NCBI RefSeq assembly: GCF_026898155.1
Contig: NZ_CP114029.1
Coordinates: 2,398,001 to 2,462,000, forward strand
DNA: 64,000 bases
Origin: Jiella pelagia
GTDB taxonomy: Bacteria; Pseudomonadota; Alphaproteobacteria; Rhizobiales; Rhizobiaceae
Direction of reading: 5' to 3'
Shown here: positions 8,706 to 18,260 of the stretch, piece by piece
Layout of the letters: the number at the start of each line of letters is the position of its first letter
Position numbering within the stretch: position 1 is the first letter of the stretch
Notes under the pieces: generated by a model
Seen by the model: the letters and a program-made list of their open reading frames with translations, nothing else
Told to the model about the DNA's origin: nothing
Database searches by the model: none
Program-made: the position numbers and the translations under genes

Positions 8706-10575
8706 ATGCCCGACAGTCCCGTGCCAGACGTTCCCAACCGCATTTCGGCGCATGGCGTGATCGGCGACATGAACACGGTCGCCCTCGTCGCCGAAGACGG
8801 CACGATCGATTTCCTGTCGCATCCCAGCATCGATTCCCCCACCTTGTTCGCCGCGCTCCTCGATCCTGAAAAAGGCGGTCGCTTCGCGTTCCATGTCGAG
8901 GACGGGACGATCACCTATCGGCAGATCTATCTGCCCGACACCAACATCCTGATCAGCCGCTTTCTCGGCGACGAAGGCATCGGCGAAGTCTGCGACTACA
9001 TGCCGATCGACGGTTCCGGCCGTATCGTCCGGCGCGCCAAGGCCATCGTCGGGCCGAAGACCTTCCGCCTTCAGGTGTCGGCCCGGCCGGACTATGCCCG
9101 CGCGGCGGCAAAGCTCACGCCGGTCGAAGGCGGAGTGGCGATCTCCTGGACGGGAAGCGACGACGAGGAGTGGCGCGTGACGCTCTACGCTTCATTCCCG
9201 CTCGAAATCCGCGGCGAGGACATCGATACGACGGTCCATCTCGATGAGGGCGAGGATTGCTGGGTGGTGCTATGCCCCGGCCGCCCGGAAAGCCCGCCCG
9301 TCTCGCACCGCTATGTCCGCCGATCGTTTTCCCACACCCGCGACTATTGGCACAAATGGGTGGGGCGCGGCACCTATCCGACGTTCTGGCGTGAGGCTCG
9401 TCGTGCGTTCCGCCCTGACGCTGAAGCTTCTCACCTCGTCCGAATACGGATCGATCGCGGCCGCCGCGACCTTCGGATTGCCGGAAGTTCTCGGCGGCGA
9501 GCGCAACTGGGACTATCGCTACTGCTGGGTCCGAGATTCCGCCTTCACGCTCTATTCCCTGTCGCGGCTCGGCTACTATGACGAGGCCGAGGCCTTCGTT
9601 CATTTCCTGATGGAGCGGGCGGTCGAGACCGGCGAATCGGGCCTGCAGATCATGTATCGCATGGACGGCGGCGAGAAGATGCCGGAGGTCGATCTCAGCC
9701 ATCTGTCGGGCTATGCCGGCTCGCGGCCGGTCCGGATCGGCAACGCCGCCTATCAGCAGCGGCAGATGGACATCTACGGCGAATTCCTCGACGCGCTCTA
9801 CATCTCGACCAAGGCGCGCGGCAAGCCGGCCTATGCGGTCTGGACGAAGATCTCCCGCATCGTCGACTGGCTGTCGCGCAACTGGCACCTGCCCGATCGC
9901 GGCATCTGGGAGAGCCGCGGCGAGCCGAAGGAATACCTCTCCTCGCGGCTGATGTGCTGGGTGGCGCTGGACCGGGCGCTGAAGATCGCCGAGTTCCATT
10001 CCCTGCCGGCGGACATCCTCACCTGGCGCGGCGAGCGCGACAAGATCCAGAAGACCATCATCGAGGAATTCTGGAACCACGAGGTCGGCGCCTTCACCCA
10101 GTTCAAGGGATCCTCGACCCTCGACGCAGTCGTCCTCTTGATGCCGCTGGTCAAGTTCATCAACCCGCGCGATCCGATGTGGACCTCGACGCTGAAGGCC
10201 GTGCGCAAGCACCTCGTGCGCGACTGCCTGGTCAAGCGCTACATCAACACGGACGAGAATGACGACGGCCTCGAAGGCGAGGAGGGGGCCTTCACCATCT
10301 GCTCCTTCTGGTATGTCGAGGCGCTGGCGCGGACCGGCTACGTCGCCGACGCCCGCCTGCTGTTCGAAAAGCTTCATACCTATGGCAACCATCTCGGCCT
10401 GTTCTCCGAGGAACTCTCCGAGACCGGCGACCATCTCGGCAATTTTCCCCAGGCACTCACCCATCTTTCGCTGATCTCCGCAGCCATCTGGCTCGATCGA
10501 TCGTTGAACGGAAACAAGGCCGACCCCGGCTATTTCGAGTTCAAGATGATGGAGGACCCCGATGGCATCTACTGA
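8706..10575 (+). CDS. Glycoside hydrolase family 15 protein (glucoamylase/trehalase type; one apparent frameshift)
   Basis: Cytoplasmic hydrolase of the GH15 (alpha/alpha-barrel) type that releases glucose from alpha-glucans or trehalose; the exact substrate is not clear. The N-terminal 230 residues form the beta-rich domain (GVIGDMNTVALVAEDG, then IDFLSHP). The catalytic barrel follows, with typical blocks GGERNWDYRYCWVRDSAF, GNAAYQQRQMDIYGE and EGEEGAFTICSFW; the last contains a candidate catalytic Glu. The frame breaks at 9393-9399, GAGGCTC for expected GAG CTC, between FWRE and VVRSALTLK. With one G removed the protein is 622 residues, normal for the family. No signal peptide is seen. It overlaps the next dehydrogenase gene by 14 bases, so the two are probably co-transcribed. 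Confidence 0.9.
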
Positions 10576-11371
10576 CCTTGCACGCCTCGACGGACAATCG
10601 GCGCTCGTCACCGGCGCTTCGTCGGGCATCGGCCGCGCTTCGGCGATGGCGCTCGCCGCCGCCGGCGCCAGCGTCGCGGTCAACTATCGCGGCAGCCCCG
10701 ATGAGGCCGAGGAGGTCGTCGCCGAGATCGAGAAGGCCGGCGGCCGGGCGATCGCCGTTCAGGCCGACGTCTCCAAGGAAGACGAGGTGATCGCGATGTT
10801 CGGGGAGGCCGAAGACAGGCTCGGCCCCCTCGACATCGTCATGTCGAATGCCGGCATCCAGAAGGACGCGGCGATCGGCGAAATGAGCCTCGACGACTGG
10901 AACGCGGTGATCTCGGTCAATCTGACCGGCAGCTTTCTGGTCGGCCGCGAGGCGATCAAGCGCTTTCGCGCCAAGGGGCGAAGGTCCGGGGTGAGCCGGG
11001 CGCTCGGCAAGCTGGTGTTCGATTCCTCCGTTCATCAGGTCATTCCCTGGGCCTTTCACGTCAATTATGCGGCCTCCAAGGGCGGCATCCATCTTTTGAT
11101 GCGATCGCTCGCCCAGGAAGTCGCCGAGGAAGGCATCCGGGTGAACGCAGTGGCGCCCGGAGCGATCGCGACGGGCATCAACGTCGAAGAGCGGGAGGAA
11201 GACGCCTCGGGCATCAAGAAGCTCATTCCCTATGGGCGGATCGGCGACCCGGAGGACATCGGCCGCATCGTCGCCTGGCTGGTCTCGGACGCGGCGGACT
11301 ACATCGTCGGCCAGACGATCTTCGCCGACGGCGGCATGTCGCTCTATCCGGGCTTTCGCGGCAACGGCTGA
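10562..11371 (+). CDS. Short-chain dehydrogenase/reductase, glucose 1-dehydrogenase-like
   Basis: Classical SDR of 269 residues using NAD(P)H. The Rossmann cofactor motif TGASSGIGRA lies near residue 18, NAG near 95, and the catalytic Ser and YxxxK (VNYAASKGG) near 140-165. Sequence style resembles glucose or sugar-alcohol dehydrogenases. The gene starts inside the end of the GH15 gene, an overlap that suggests a shared role, for example oxidising the glucose that enzyme releases; that link is inference. The ATG at 10562 sits after a GGAGG-like sequence within the GH15 coding end (gatggaggaccccg). Confidence 0.85.
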   Translation: MASTDLARLDGQSALVTGASSGIGRASAMALAAAGASVAVNYRGSPDEAEEVVAEIEKAGGRAIAVQADVSKEDEVIAMFGEAEDRLGPLDIVMSNAGIQKDAAIGEMSLDDWNAVISVNLTGSFLVGREAIKRFRAKGRRSGVSRALGKLVFDSSVHQVIPWAFHVNYAASKGGIHLLMRSLAQEVAEEGIRVNAVAPGAIATGINVEEREEDASGIKKLIPYGRIGDPEDIGRIVAWLVSDAADYIVGQTIFADGGMSLYPGFRGNG

Positions 11372-11512
11372 GACGGGATGAACCCGGTCGCGGAAGATCT
11401 TCGTCGCCGGGGCGAAGCCCGCATCGGCCCTTCCTCCTCGCCGATGCCCCGTGCGCCCTGCGAGCCAAACTGCTAAGCCGGTTCGCAACAGGGATGAACA
11501 AGGAGCATCGCC

Positions 11513-12310
11513 ATGGCACTCGACGGGCGCGTCGCCATCGTCACCGGGGGAGCGAAGGGGATCGGCTACGCCGTCGTCCGGCGGTTTCTGCACGACGGGG
11601 CGAAGGTGGTCATCGCCGACACCGACGAGAAGGCCGGCAACCTCGCGGCCGAGGAACTCGGCGATTTCGGTGACGTCGTCGCCGTCGGCTGCAATGTCGC
11701 CGAGCGGCTCGACGTTCACAATCTCATCGCCGCGGCCCTCGATCGCTTCGGCGACGTCGACATTCTCGTCAACAATGCGGGGATCGTCCACAAGACGGGT
11801 TTCCTGGAACTCGACGAGGCGGACTTCTCGCGGGTGCTCGATGTCAATCTGAAGGGCGCCTTTCTCTGTGGCCAGGCCGTGGCGCGGCATCTGGTCGAAA
11901 AGGTCAAGGGCGGGGGGCCGGCCGGCGCCATCGTCAACATGTCTTCTGTCAATGCGGTCTTTGCCCTGCCCGACCAGGTGGCCTATTCGGTCTCGAAGGG
12001 CGGGATCAATCAGTTGACCAAGGTCATGGCGCTGTCGCTCGCGCCGCACGGGATCCGCGTCAATGCGATCGGGCCCGGGTCGATCATGACCGATCTCCTC
12101 AAGGGCGTCGTCTCGGACGAGGCGGCGACGCGAATGGTCCTGTCGCGCACCCCGCTCGGCCGGATCGGCGAGCCGCGGGAGATCGCCGCCATCGCCAGTT
12201 TTCTCGCCTCCGACGAGGCGAGCTACATCACCGGTCAGACGATCTACGCCGATGGCGGTCGCCTGCCCCTGAATTATACCGTCGAGGTCAGTGACGACGA
12301 CGAGGATTGA
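11513..12310 (+). CDS. Short-chain dehydrogenase/reductase
   Basis: SDR of 265 residues, paralogous to the gene before it. Cofactor motif TGGAKGIGYA near residue 11, an Asp after the second strand (VIADTD) that favours NAD(H), NNAG near residue 90, and the catalytic set S...Y-SVSKGG near 145-165. It ends with an acidic tail (EVSDDDED) that is unusual for the family. It follows the previous SDR by 141 bases, and a good ribosome-binding site (AAGGAGC) precedes the ATG. Substrate cannot be read from the sequence; sugar or 3-oxoacyl substrates are both possible. Confidence 0.85.
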   Translation: MALDGRVAIVTGGAKGIGYAVVRRFLHDGAKVVIADTDEKAGNLAAEELGDFGDVVAVGCNVAERLDVHNLIAAALDRFGDVDILVNNAGIVHKTGFLELDEADFSRVLDVNLKGAFLCGQAVARHLVEKVKGGGPAGAIVNMSSVNAVFALPDQVAYSVSKGGINQLTKVMALSLAPHGIRVNAIGPGSIMTDLLKGVVSDEAATRMVLSRTPLGRIGEPREIAAIASFLASDEASYITGQTIYADGGRLPLNYTVEVSDDDED

Positions 12311-12486
12311 GGGTTGGTTCCGTCTGCGTCCGGCATGTGCCCGCTTCGCATCGAACGAGGTGCTTTGAGATCGATCCAGGCGTTCGGCAAACGTTCACCG
12401 AAAATGTTCGTATGACTTAGAGAGATTGTTAAGAGCTTCATGCGACGAGCCGCGATCAAACGAGGCGAGATCGAGCAAGTCCCCCG

Positions 12487-14085
12487 ATGGTCCTTCCCCG
12501 CCACCACAAGCGCTTGAAGCACAGCTTCTGGTCGATCGTGACCGTGACCGCCATGATGACCCTGCTGGAGGCGGTGACGGCCTACGAGTTCTTCGAACTC
12601 GACCGGGCGTTTACCTGGATCTTCGCGCTGCAGGCTGTTGCGGGCACTCTCGTTTGTGCCGGCCTTTTCGAGATGCGGCGGACCTTCGGCTCGATCGTCG
12701 CCGCAAAGGAAAAGGTCAACCGTGATCAGGCGCAGATCTACTGCTACGACAGCGTCACGGGTGCGCTCAGTCGGGCAGCCTTCATCGAGGCGTGCGAGAA
12801 GGGGCTGCGCGCGCGCCAGGTCGGCTGCGGCTTCTTTCTGCACATCGATCTCGACTATCTGAAGCGGATCAATGACGGGCTGGGCCATGCCAAGGGCGAT
12901 GCGGCGCTCCGTCACGCGGCCACTGTCGCCAAGGCGCTGGCGCCGGATTCGGCCTTTGGCCGGCTCGGGGGCGACGAATTCGCGCTTCTGGTGATGAAAC
13001 GCCCCCATGACGAGGCCATGGCCTTCGCCGAGCATTATCTTTCGCGCCTGGCGATGACCTTCTGGCACGAGGGCCAGCCGATGAGCCTCTCCGCCTCGAT
13101 CGGCCTTGCCCGGATCGAGCCGGAGGTCGCCGGCTTCGACGATCTCGTCCACCGGGCCGATCTCGCGCTCTACGAGAGCAAGTGCAAGGGCCGCGGGCGG
13201 GCGACGCTGTTCGAAGAGGACATGCTGCGCGATCTCCGCCAGACCCGGATGGTCGAGCGGGATTTGCGGGCGGCGATCCTTCTCGGTGAACTCGAACTCG
13301 CCTATCAGCCGCTCTCCTCTGCCGACGGCGGCATCGTCGCCTGCGAGGCGCTGGTGCGCTGGCGCCACTCGCTGCGGGGCGTGATTCCGCCGTCGGAGTT
13401 CATTCCGGTTGCAGAGCGGACAACGCTGATCGATCAGCTCGGCGAATTCGTGCTTCGCCGGGCCTGCTGCGACATGAAGGAATTTCCCGGCCTCAGTTTC
13501 GGCGTGAATTTTTCGGCCAACCAGTTCAAGCGCGACGGCGTCGTCTCGATGGTCGAGGCCATCCTCGCCGAGACCGGGACGGATCCGCGGAGGCTGGCCA
13601 TCGAGATCACCGAGAGCATGGCGATGAGCGACGGCGAGGACGTCCGCAAGCGGCTCGAGGCCTTGCGCAGCCTCGGGGTGAAGATCTCGCTGGACGACTT
13701 CGGCGCAGGCTTCAGCGGCTTTGCCTATCTCCAGTCCTTCCCGGTCGATTCGATCAAGATCGACCGGAGTTTCGTCGCCAAGCTCGGGACCAGTTCGGTC
13801 TCCAGCGTCCTCGTCAGCGCCCTGGTGAACGTCGCCCACGCGGTCGGCGTCAACGTCGTGGCGGAGGGCGTCGAAACCGAGGAGCAGCATCGGCTGGCCG
13901 TCGCGGCCGGTGCCGATCTCTTCCAGGGCTTTCACCTCGCACGCCCGATGAGCCTTGCGGCGCTGCGCGACCACGTGGCGCGCCAGGAAGCCGGCGGCCT
14001 GCCGCGCAGCGGCGCGGCTTCGGCGCCGCGCATCCTGTCCTTCGCGGGGCCCAAAACGTCCGAGCCTCGCCTCAAGATCGCCTGA
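12487..14085 (+). CDS. Membrane-anchored GGDEF-EAL protein (cyclic di-GMP turnover)
   Basis: Two N-terminal membrane helices (about residues 17-35 and 42-60) are followed by a GGDEF domain (about 80-240; motif RLGGDEFALL intact) and an EAL domain (about 255-500). The EAL part keeps the main metal and catalytic residues: CEALVRW, NFSANQF, EITES, DDFGAGFSG, IKIDRSF, EGVE and LFQGF. Both synthesis and breakdown of c-di-GMP are therefore possible. No sensory domain is visible between membrane anchor and GGDEF. The upstream gap of 176 bases could hold its promoter. It converges on the polyprenyl synthase gene across a shared terminator. A GAGCCTC at 14061-14067 near the end leaves this frame intact and seems native. 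Confidence 0.92.
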   Translation: MVLPRHHKRLKHSFWSIVTVTAMMTLLEAVTAYEFFELDRAFTWIFALQAVAGTLVCAGLFEMRRTFGSIVAAKEKVNRDQAQIYCYDSVTGALSRAAFIEACEKGLRARQVGCGFFLHIDLDYLKRINDGLGHAKGDAALRHAATVAKALAPDSAFGRLGGDEFALLVMKRPHDEAMAFAEHYLSRLAMTFWHEGQPMSLSASIGLARIEPEVAGFDDLVHRADLALYESKCKGRGRATLFEEDMLRDLRQTRMVERDLRAAILLGELELAYQPLSSADGGIVACEALVRWRHSLRGVIPPSEFIPVAERTTLIDQLGEFVLRRACCDMKEFPGLSFGVNFSANQFKRDGVVSMVEAILAETGTDPRRLAIEITESMAMSDGEDVRKRLEALRSLGVKISLDDFGAGFSGFAYLQSFPVDSIKIDRSFVAKLGTSSVSSVLVSALVNVAHAVGVNVVAEGVETEEQHRLAVAAGADLFQGFHLARPMSLAALRDHVARQEAGGLPRSGAASAPRILSFAGPKTSEPRLKIA

Positions 14086-14130
14086 GCCGCCGGAACACTG
14101 GGGCCGCCGGATCGCTGTGCGTCGACGCAA

Positions 14131-14159
14131 AGACCCGGCCGCAGGAAGCCGCCGGGTCT
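14131..14159. terminator. Terminator between convergent GGDEF-EAL and polyprenyl synthase genes
   Basis: Perfect 9-bp stem AGACCCGGC (14131-14139) and GCCGGGTCT (14151-14159) with an 11-base loop, between two convergent stop codons. The flanks are only weakly T/A-rich (TCTCTT on one side, GCAAAG on the other), so it could serve both directions but not strongly. Confidence 0.65.
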
Positions 14160-14192
14160 CTTGCGGCCGAATGCCGCGTCCCGCCGGCTCGC

Positions 14193-15095
14193 TCAGTGCT
14201 TGCGATACGACACGAAGCGGGCGGCCTCGACGAGAACGCTCGCGCGCTCGCCGAACGGCTCGACCATCTCTTCCGCCCCTTTCACCAGGGCTGCGAGACG
14301 ATCTTCCAGCGCCCGCTTGCCGTAGATCTGGGCGAGGGTCTGCTTGCCCTGTTCGCGATCCTTGCCGATCGTCTTGCCGACGATGGCGGCATCGCCCGTC
14401 TCGTCGAGAAGATCGTCGGCGAGCTGGAACGCGATGCCGACGTTTTCGCCGTAGCGGCGCATTCGCGTGCGATCTTCCTCGCTCGCCCCGGCGACGAGGG
14501 CACCGGCTTCGCAGGCGTAGGAGATCAGAGCCCCGGTCTTCATCGCCTGCATGCGGGTGATTTCGATCTCCGAGCGCGGCTTGCCGTTGGCCTGCATGTC
14601 GAGAATCTGGCCGCCGACCATGCCCGGCGCGCCGGCCTTTTTCGACAGGAGCGTGATCAGCTTGATCCGCGTCTCGGCGGAGATCGCTTCCACCGAAGCG
14701 ACGAGACCGAAGGCGAGGGTCAGAAGGGCGTCGCCGGCCAGGATCGCGGTGGCCTCGTCGAAGGCCTTGTGCACGGTCGGCTTGCCACGGCGCAGGTCGT
14801 CGTCGTCCATCGCCGGCAGATCGTCATGGACGAGCGAATAGGAGTGGATGCATTCGACGGCGAGAGCCACCTGCATGGCGGCCTTCTGATTGCCGTCGAA
14901 CAACTTGACCACCTCGCAGAGGAGGAATGGCCGCAACCTCTTGCCGCCGTTCAAGACACCGTGCCGCATGGCATTCAAGAGATGGTGTGGCGTGCCCGAG
15001 ACCAATTGGTTGGACGAAAGAGTGTCGTCGAGGAAATCCCCCACGGCCGAGGCGCCGGTCTTGAGTAGTGCTTCGAATTCCCCGGTCTTCATCAT
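14193..15095 (-). CDS. ispA: Polyprenyl (farnesyl-type) diphosphate synthase
   Basis: Prenyltransferase that condenses isopentenyl diphosphate with allylic diphosphates to give farnesyl or geranylgeranyl diphosphate. The 300-residue product has a GGKRLRP block, the first aspartate-rich motif HDDLPAMDDDDLRRG and the second DDLLD, plus the basic KTIGKD segment. The two-residue spacing within the first DD motif fits the IspA type, but chain length cannot be settled from sequence. I chose the ATG at 15095 because AGAGGAC precedes it at good spacing; an upstream ATG at 15155 would add 20 residues. It is divergent from mtgA, a common rhizobial neighbourhood. Confidence 0.9.
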   Translation of the reverse strand: MMKTGEFEALLKTGASAVGDFLDDTLSSNQLVSGTPHHLLNAMRHGVLNGGKRLRPFLLCEVVKLFDGNQKAAMQVALAVECIHSYSLVHDDLPAMDDDDLRRGKPTVHKAFDEATAILAGDALLTLAFGLVASVEAISAETRIKLITLLSKKAGAPGMVGGQILDMQANGKPRSEIEITRMQAMKTGALISYACEAGALVAGASEEDRTRMRRYGENVGIAFQLADDLLDETGDAAIVGKTIGKDREQGKQTLAQIYGKRALEDRLAALVKGAEEMVEPFGERASVLVEAARFVSYRKH

Positions 15096-15292
15096 GCTGT
15101 CCTCTTTCGCTCTGGCTATCTTAATATCACCGCAGGAGATTTTTTCGCTGGCCATCTGAGAGCCATTGCGTCGGCTTTATAGCGCCGATAAGTAAAGGTT
15201 GCCCTTTCGGCGCGTCAGCCCTTCTTCGCGCTTGCACCCGTCGACCTTGCCCCAGCCGACCTTGCCCCGACGACCTTGGCGATGATCCCGAG

Positions 15293-15982
15293 ATGTTGAA
15301 AACGACGAAGCGCATAGCCGCCTGGGTGACGATCGTCCTCGTGGTCCTGGCGGCCATCCCGCTCGTCTTGACGCCGATCTACGCGATCCGCGGCGTTCAT
15401 CCGATCTCGACACTGATGCTGTGGGACGAGATCACCGTCCGGCCGGTCCTCAGGGACTGGGTGTCGATCGACGACGTCGCGCCGGTCCTCCTGCATTCTG
15501 TGATCATGTCCGAGGACGGGCAGTTCTGCCGCCATCGCGGCGTGGACTGGGGCGAGATGCGCGCGGTGGTCGACCAGGCGCTCGACGGCGAGGAGACCCG
15601 CGGCGCCTCGACGATCACCATGCAGACGGTCAAGAATCTCTTTCTCTGGAACGACCGCTCCTTCGTCCGCAAGGCGATGGAACTGCCGCTGGCGATCTAT
15701 TTCGATTTCGTCCTGTCGAAGCGACGGATCCTGGAAATTTACATCAACATCGCCGAATGGGACACCGGCGTCTACGGCATCGAGGCGGCGAGCCAGCACT
15801 ATTTCGGCAAGCCGGCGTCGCAGCTGACGGCCCGCGAGGCGGCGCTGATCACCGTGTCTCTGCCGGCGCCGGGGGCCCGCAATCCCGCCAATCCCGGCCG
15901 CACCCTGCGCCGGCTGGCGCAGCGGGTCGAGCGACTGGCGAAGGCCTCCGGCGCCTATGTCGGCTGCGTCGACGCCGATTGA
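15293..15982 (+). CDS. mtgA: Monofunctional peptidoglycan transglycosylase
   Basis: Inner-membrane GT51 glycosyltransferase that polymerises lipid II into glycan strands. The 229 residues have one N-terminal membrane helix (about 9-31) followed by the GT51 fold: [14 protein letters not shown] with the catalytic Glu, [25 protein letters not shown], and [31 protein letters not shown]. No transpeptidase domain follows, as expected for MtgA. The ATG at 15293 directly precedes [10 protein letters not shown]. rpmF lies 271 bases downstream on the same strand. Confidence 0.95.
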   Translation: MLKTTKRIAAWVTIVLVVLAAIPLVLTPIYAIRGVHPISTLMLWDEITVRPVLRDWVSIDDVAPVLLHSVIMSEDGQFCRHRGVDWGEMRAVVDQALDGEETRGASTITMQTVKNLFLWNDRSFVRKAMELPLAIYFDFVLSKRRILEIYINIAEWDTGVYGIEAASQHYFGKPASQLTAREAALITVSLPAPGARNPANPGRTLRRLAQRVERLAKASGAYVGCVDAD

Positions 15983-16253
15983 GGCAAGCCGGCGCCGGCA
16001 TGCGCTGCCGGTTTGCGAAACCTTGCCGAACCTGGCCGCGCGGCTCTTTTCTTTCTTCCGTATCTTTGCTATGGGCAGCGTCGAATTCCCGCCATGCCGG
16101 TGTTCCTGATGCGGTCGTTGATGCCGCATCGAAGCCGTTCGGCGGAAATACCGGCCGCGGGCGCTTTTCGCCCCGGCGCGCCGGCCTTTGAAGACGAACG
16201 AACAGACGAGACCGGTTCCGGGTCCAAGACCCGCGCCGGCAATGGAGCAGACC

Positions 16254-16433
16254 ATGGCCGTACCAAAACGGAAAGTTTCCCCGTCGAAGCGCGGCATGCG
16301 CCGCTCGGCCGACGCCCTCAAGGCGCCGACCTACATCGAGGACAAGAATTCCGGCGAGCTTCGCCGTCCGCATCACATCGACCTGAAGACGGGCATGTAT
16401 CGCGGCAAGCAGATCCTCGCCGTCAAGGACTGA
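16254..16433 (+). CDS. rpmF: 50S ribosomal protein L32
   Basis: Small basic ribosomal protein, 59 residues, of the large-subunit L32 family. It begins [18 protein letters not shown], the usual L32 start, and ends in a typical alphaproteobacterial tail ([12 protein letters not shown]). No zinc-binding cysteine set is present, as in other alphaproteobacterial L32. GGAGCAGACC precedes the ATG. A strong terminator follows at 16547-16571. The 270-base upstream gap after mtgA probably contains its own promoter (a TATCTTTGCTAT-like stretch lies at about 16060-16072). Confidence 0.97.
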   Translation: MAVPKRKVSPSKRGMRRSADALKAPTYIEDKNSGELRRPHHIDLKTGMYRGKQILAVKD

Positions 16434-16546
16434 GGACGCCTGGAGCGACGGCACCCCACACGGGGTGACTTCGCCTGGACGCGGGAATTCTCAGATGCGA
16501 GTGCTCGACTGCGATGCGTCGAGCATGCTTCCAACCGAATCGATCG

Positions 16547-16571
16547 AAAAGCCGGGCTCGCCCGGCTTTTT
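16547..16571. terminator. Strong intrinsic terminator after rpmF
   Basis: Stem AAAAGCCGGG (16547-16556), loop CTCG, and CCCGGCTTTT (16561-16570) followed by a further T. The stem is perfect and ends in a T-run, and an A-run on the other flank lets it also stop transcripts coming leftward. The 16434-16726 gap shows nothing else clear. Confidence 0.88.
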
Positions 16572-16726
16572 CCTTGTCTGGGTCGCCCAGGCGACGCTTT
16601 TGGACACTGACGTCTCCGTCCGTCGAGCGCATCGCGATGTTCGGCGCCAGGCCCGGCCCCATGCTCGGGGCCGCCTGACGGCGATCGCGATGCGGAGCCG
16701 GGGCGTCTCGTCGCTGCCTCTCAGGA

Positions 16727-17539
16727 TCAGACCCGCTTCAGGAAGCCGTCCCTCGAGGCGGTGATCATCAGCCTGTTTTCGATGACCTGGTCGGTGACGA
16801 AATCGAGCGGTGCGCCGTCATGGCCGGTCATGCCTCCCTTGCCGACGAGTTCGAGATAGGCCCGCACGGCGGTCTTGGGATTGTTTCCCCTTCCCCACGG
16901 GCGGTCGGCGCACATGTCTTCCGGCAGGTCCTCCACGCCGGTGTCCCAGACGACGCAGTAGGAGCCCTTCGACGTCAGCGGCGCGTAGAGTTTCAGCTCC
17001 TCGAGGACGTGCTCGTGGGTGTGGTTGGAATCCAGAAACACCATCACCCGGTCGTAGCCTTCGGCATGGGCGCGGATCGTATCCGCGATCTCCGGCGCCA
17101 GCGACGAGCCTTCCAGAAGATGGATCTTGTGACGCATCGGATGGGCGTCGAGACCCGAGCGGTTGTGAGCCCGGATGTCGATGTCGACGCCGACGACCTT
17201 GCGCCGGCTGGCGCGCGGATCCAGCACCGTCTGCGCCTCGACGGCATCGCAATAGTCGAGCATCGCCAGCATCGACGCGCTCATCACCAGTGAGCCGCCA
17301 TGGGCGATGCCGGTCTCGATCACCAGATCGGGGCGGCAGGCCCAGATCAGCTCCTGGATGGCGTAGATGTCCTGCGGCACCTGGACGATCGGCCGGCCGA
17401 GCCAGGTGAAGTTCTGGGCGTAGTTGTAGCGGATCGCTTCGCGCACCCAGACGTCGGACAGGCCGACGAAGCCTCTGTCTGACCCGGCACGGGCGATGTT
17501 GTCCGACACGAAGCGGCGGAAGGTCTCAACGGGGTCCAT
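16727..17539 (-). CDS. CmcI-type (cephalosporin hydroxylase family) protein, SAM-dependent methyltransferase fold
   Basis: The 270-residue product matches the CmcI/RhlC-like family: a class I methyltransferase-type fold whose members sit in antibiotic and surface-glycan loci. Visible features are the block YNYAQNFTWLGRPIVQVPQD, a SAM-site strand ETGIAHGGS followed by an acidic residue set, VVGVDIDIRAHN, a HxxExS-like segment, and FLDSNHTHEHVLEEL with putative metal ligands (Asp, His). The ATG at 17539 lies within the end of the neighbouring FkbM gene (14-base overlap), so the three minus-strand genes from 19462 to 16727 form one operon. Substrate unknown; an O-methylated or hydroxylated sugar is a guess from context. 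Confidence 0.8.
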   Translation of the reverse strand: MDPVETFRRFVSDNIARAGSDRGFVGLSDVWVREAIRYNYAQNFTWLGRPIVQVPQDIYAIQELIWACRPDLVIETGIAHGGSLVMSASMLAMLDYCDAVEAQTVLDPRASRRKVVGVDIDIRAHNRSGLDAHPMRHKIHLLEGSSLAPEIADTIRAHAEGYDRVMVFLDSNHTHEHVLEELKLYAPLTSKGSYCVVWDTGVEDLPEDMCADRPWGRGNNPKTAVRAYLELVGKGGMTGHDGAPLDFVTDQVIENRLMITASRDGFLKRV

Positions 17540-18260
17540 GGGTTCCTCGGGCTGTGCTTGCGTGAATGTCCCACCAGCGGGTGCGGGGGGCGAGGCGGTT
17601 GCCGGCGCGGTCGCGGACGGTGGTGGCGTAGAGTTCGACGAAATCCTGCCGCTCCAGCCACTCGCCGGGCACGTCCTCGCCGAAGGGGCCGGAGGAGCCC
17701 GCCGGAAACCGGTGGGAGATCGCCGGGTCGACGAGGGTCGGAACGCTCGACTGGTCGAGCAGCTTGAACCGCTCGTAGCCGGCTCGCGATAGGGTCTCGA
17801 CATAGTCGAAGCCGAAGCGGCAATCCTCGACGCTGACATAGGTCGGCTTTTCCGGGGCTTCGGCCAGCTGGTCCAGCACGATCCCGTCGACGCCTTCGAC
17901 GTCGATCTTCAGATAGTGCGGCACGCCGTGGCGCTGGAACAGCGTGTCGAGGGTCACGGCGGGAACCGTCACCGGCCGGGTGGCGGTGTCCTCGCGGCCG
18001 GCCCAGCCTGGCTCGATGCTGCTCCAGTGATCGTTCGCCGCGTTGACGAGGAAGGTCACCTCGCCCTCGCTCGAATAGATCGCCGCCTCGACGATGGTCA
18101 GGCGCCCGGCTTCGATGTGATCGGCAAAGCGCTGGCGGCAGGCGGCGACGAGGTCGCCATTGGCTTCGAGGGCGACGACGGCAAAACCCTTGGCGAGATA
18201 ATAGGCGGTGTCGTCGCCATTGTTCATCCCGAGATCCATGACCAATGCGGGTGTCTTCAT
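17526..18260 (-). CDS. FkbM family methyltransferase
   Basis: Class I SAM-dependent O-methyltransferase of the FkbM type, 244 residues. The SAM site is LVMDLGMNNGDDTAYYLAKG (residues 6-25), with the acidic residue after strand two (VALEAN). Later come the family hallmark IDVEGVDG (here KIDVEGVDGIVL) and a C-terminal Trp-rich end. Such enzymes methylate hydroxyls on sugars of lipopolysaccharide or capsule, or on natural products. It overlaps the genes on both sides (14 bases with CmcI, 4 bases with the 401-residue FkbM protein), so translation is probably coupled. Confidence 0.85.
   Translation of the reverse strand: MKTPALVMDLGMNNGDDTAYYLAKGFAVVALEANGDLVAACRQRFADHIEAGRLTIVEAAIYSSEGEVTFLVNAANDHWSSIEPGWAGREDTATRPVTVPAVTLDTLFQRHGVPHYLKIDVEGVDGIVLDQLAEAPEKPTYVSVEDCRFGFDYVETLSRAGYERFKLLDQSSVPTLVDPAISHRFPAGSSGPFGEDVPGEWLERQDFVELYATTVRDRAGNRLAPRTRWWDIHASTARGTHGPR

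Noticed and set aside
10882-10890. GAGCCTC sites within intact genes (also near 13083, 14061 and 55038)
   Set aside because: Here the frame is right as it stands (for example EMSLDDW in the SDR), so these are native GAGCCTC and not insertions.
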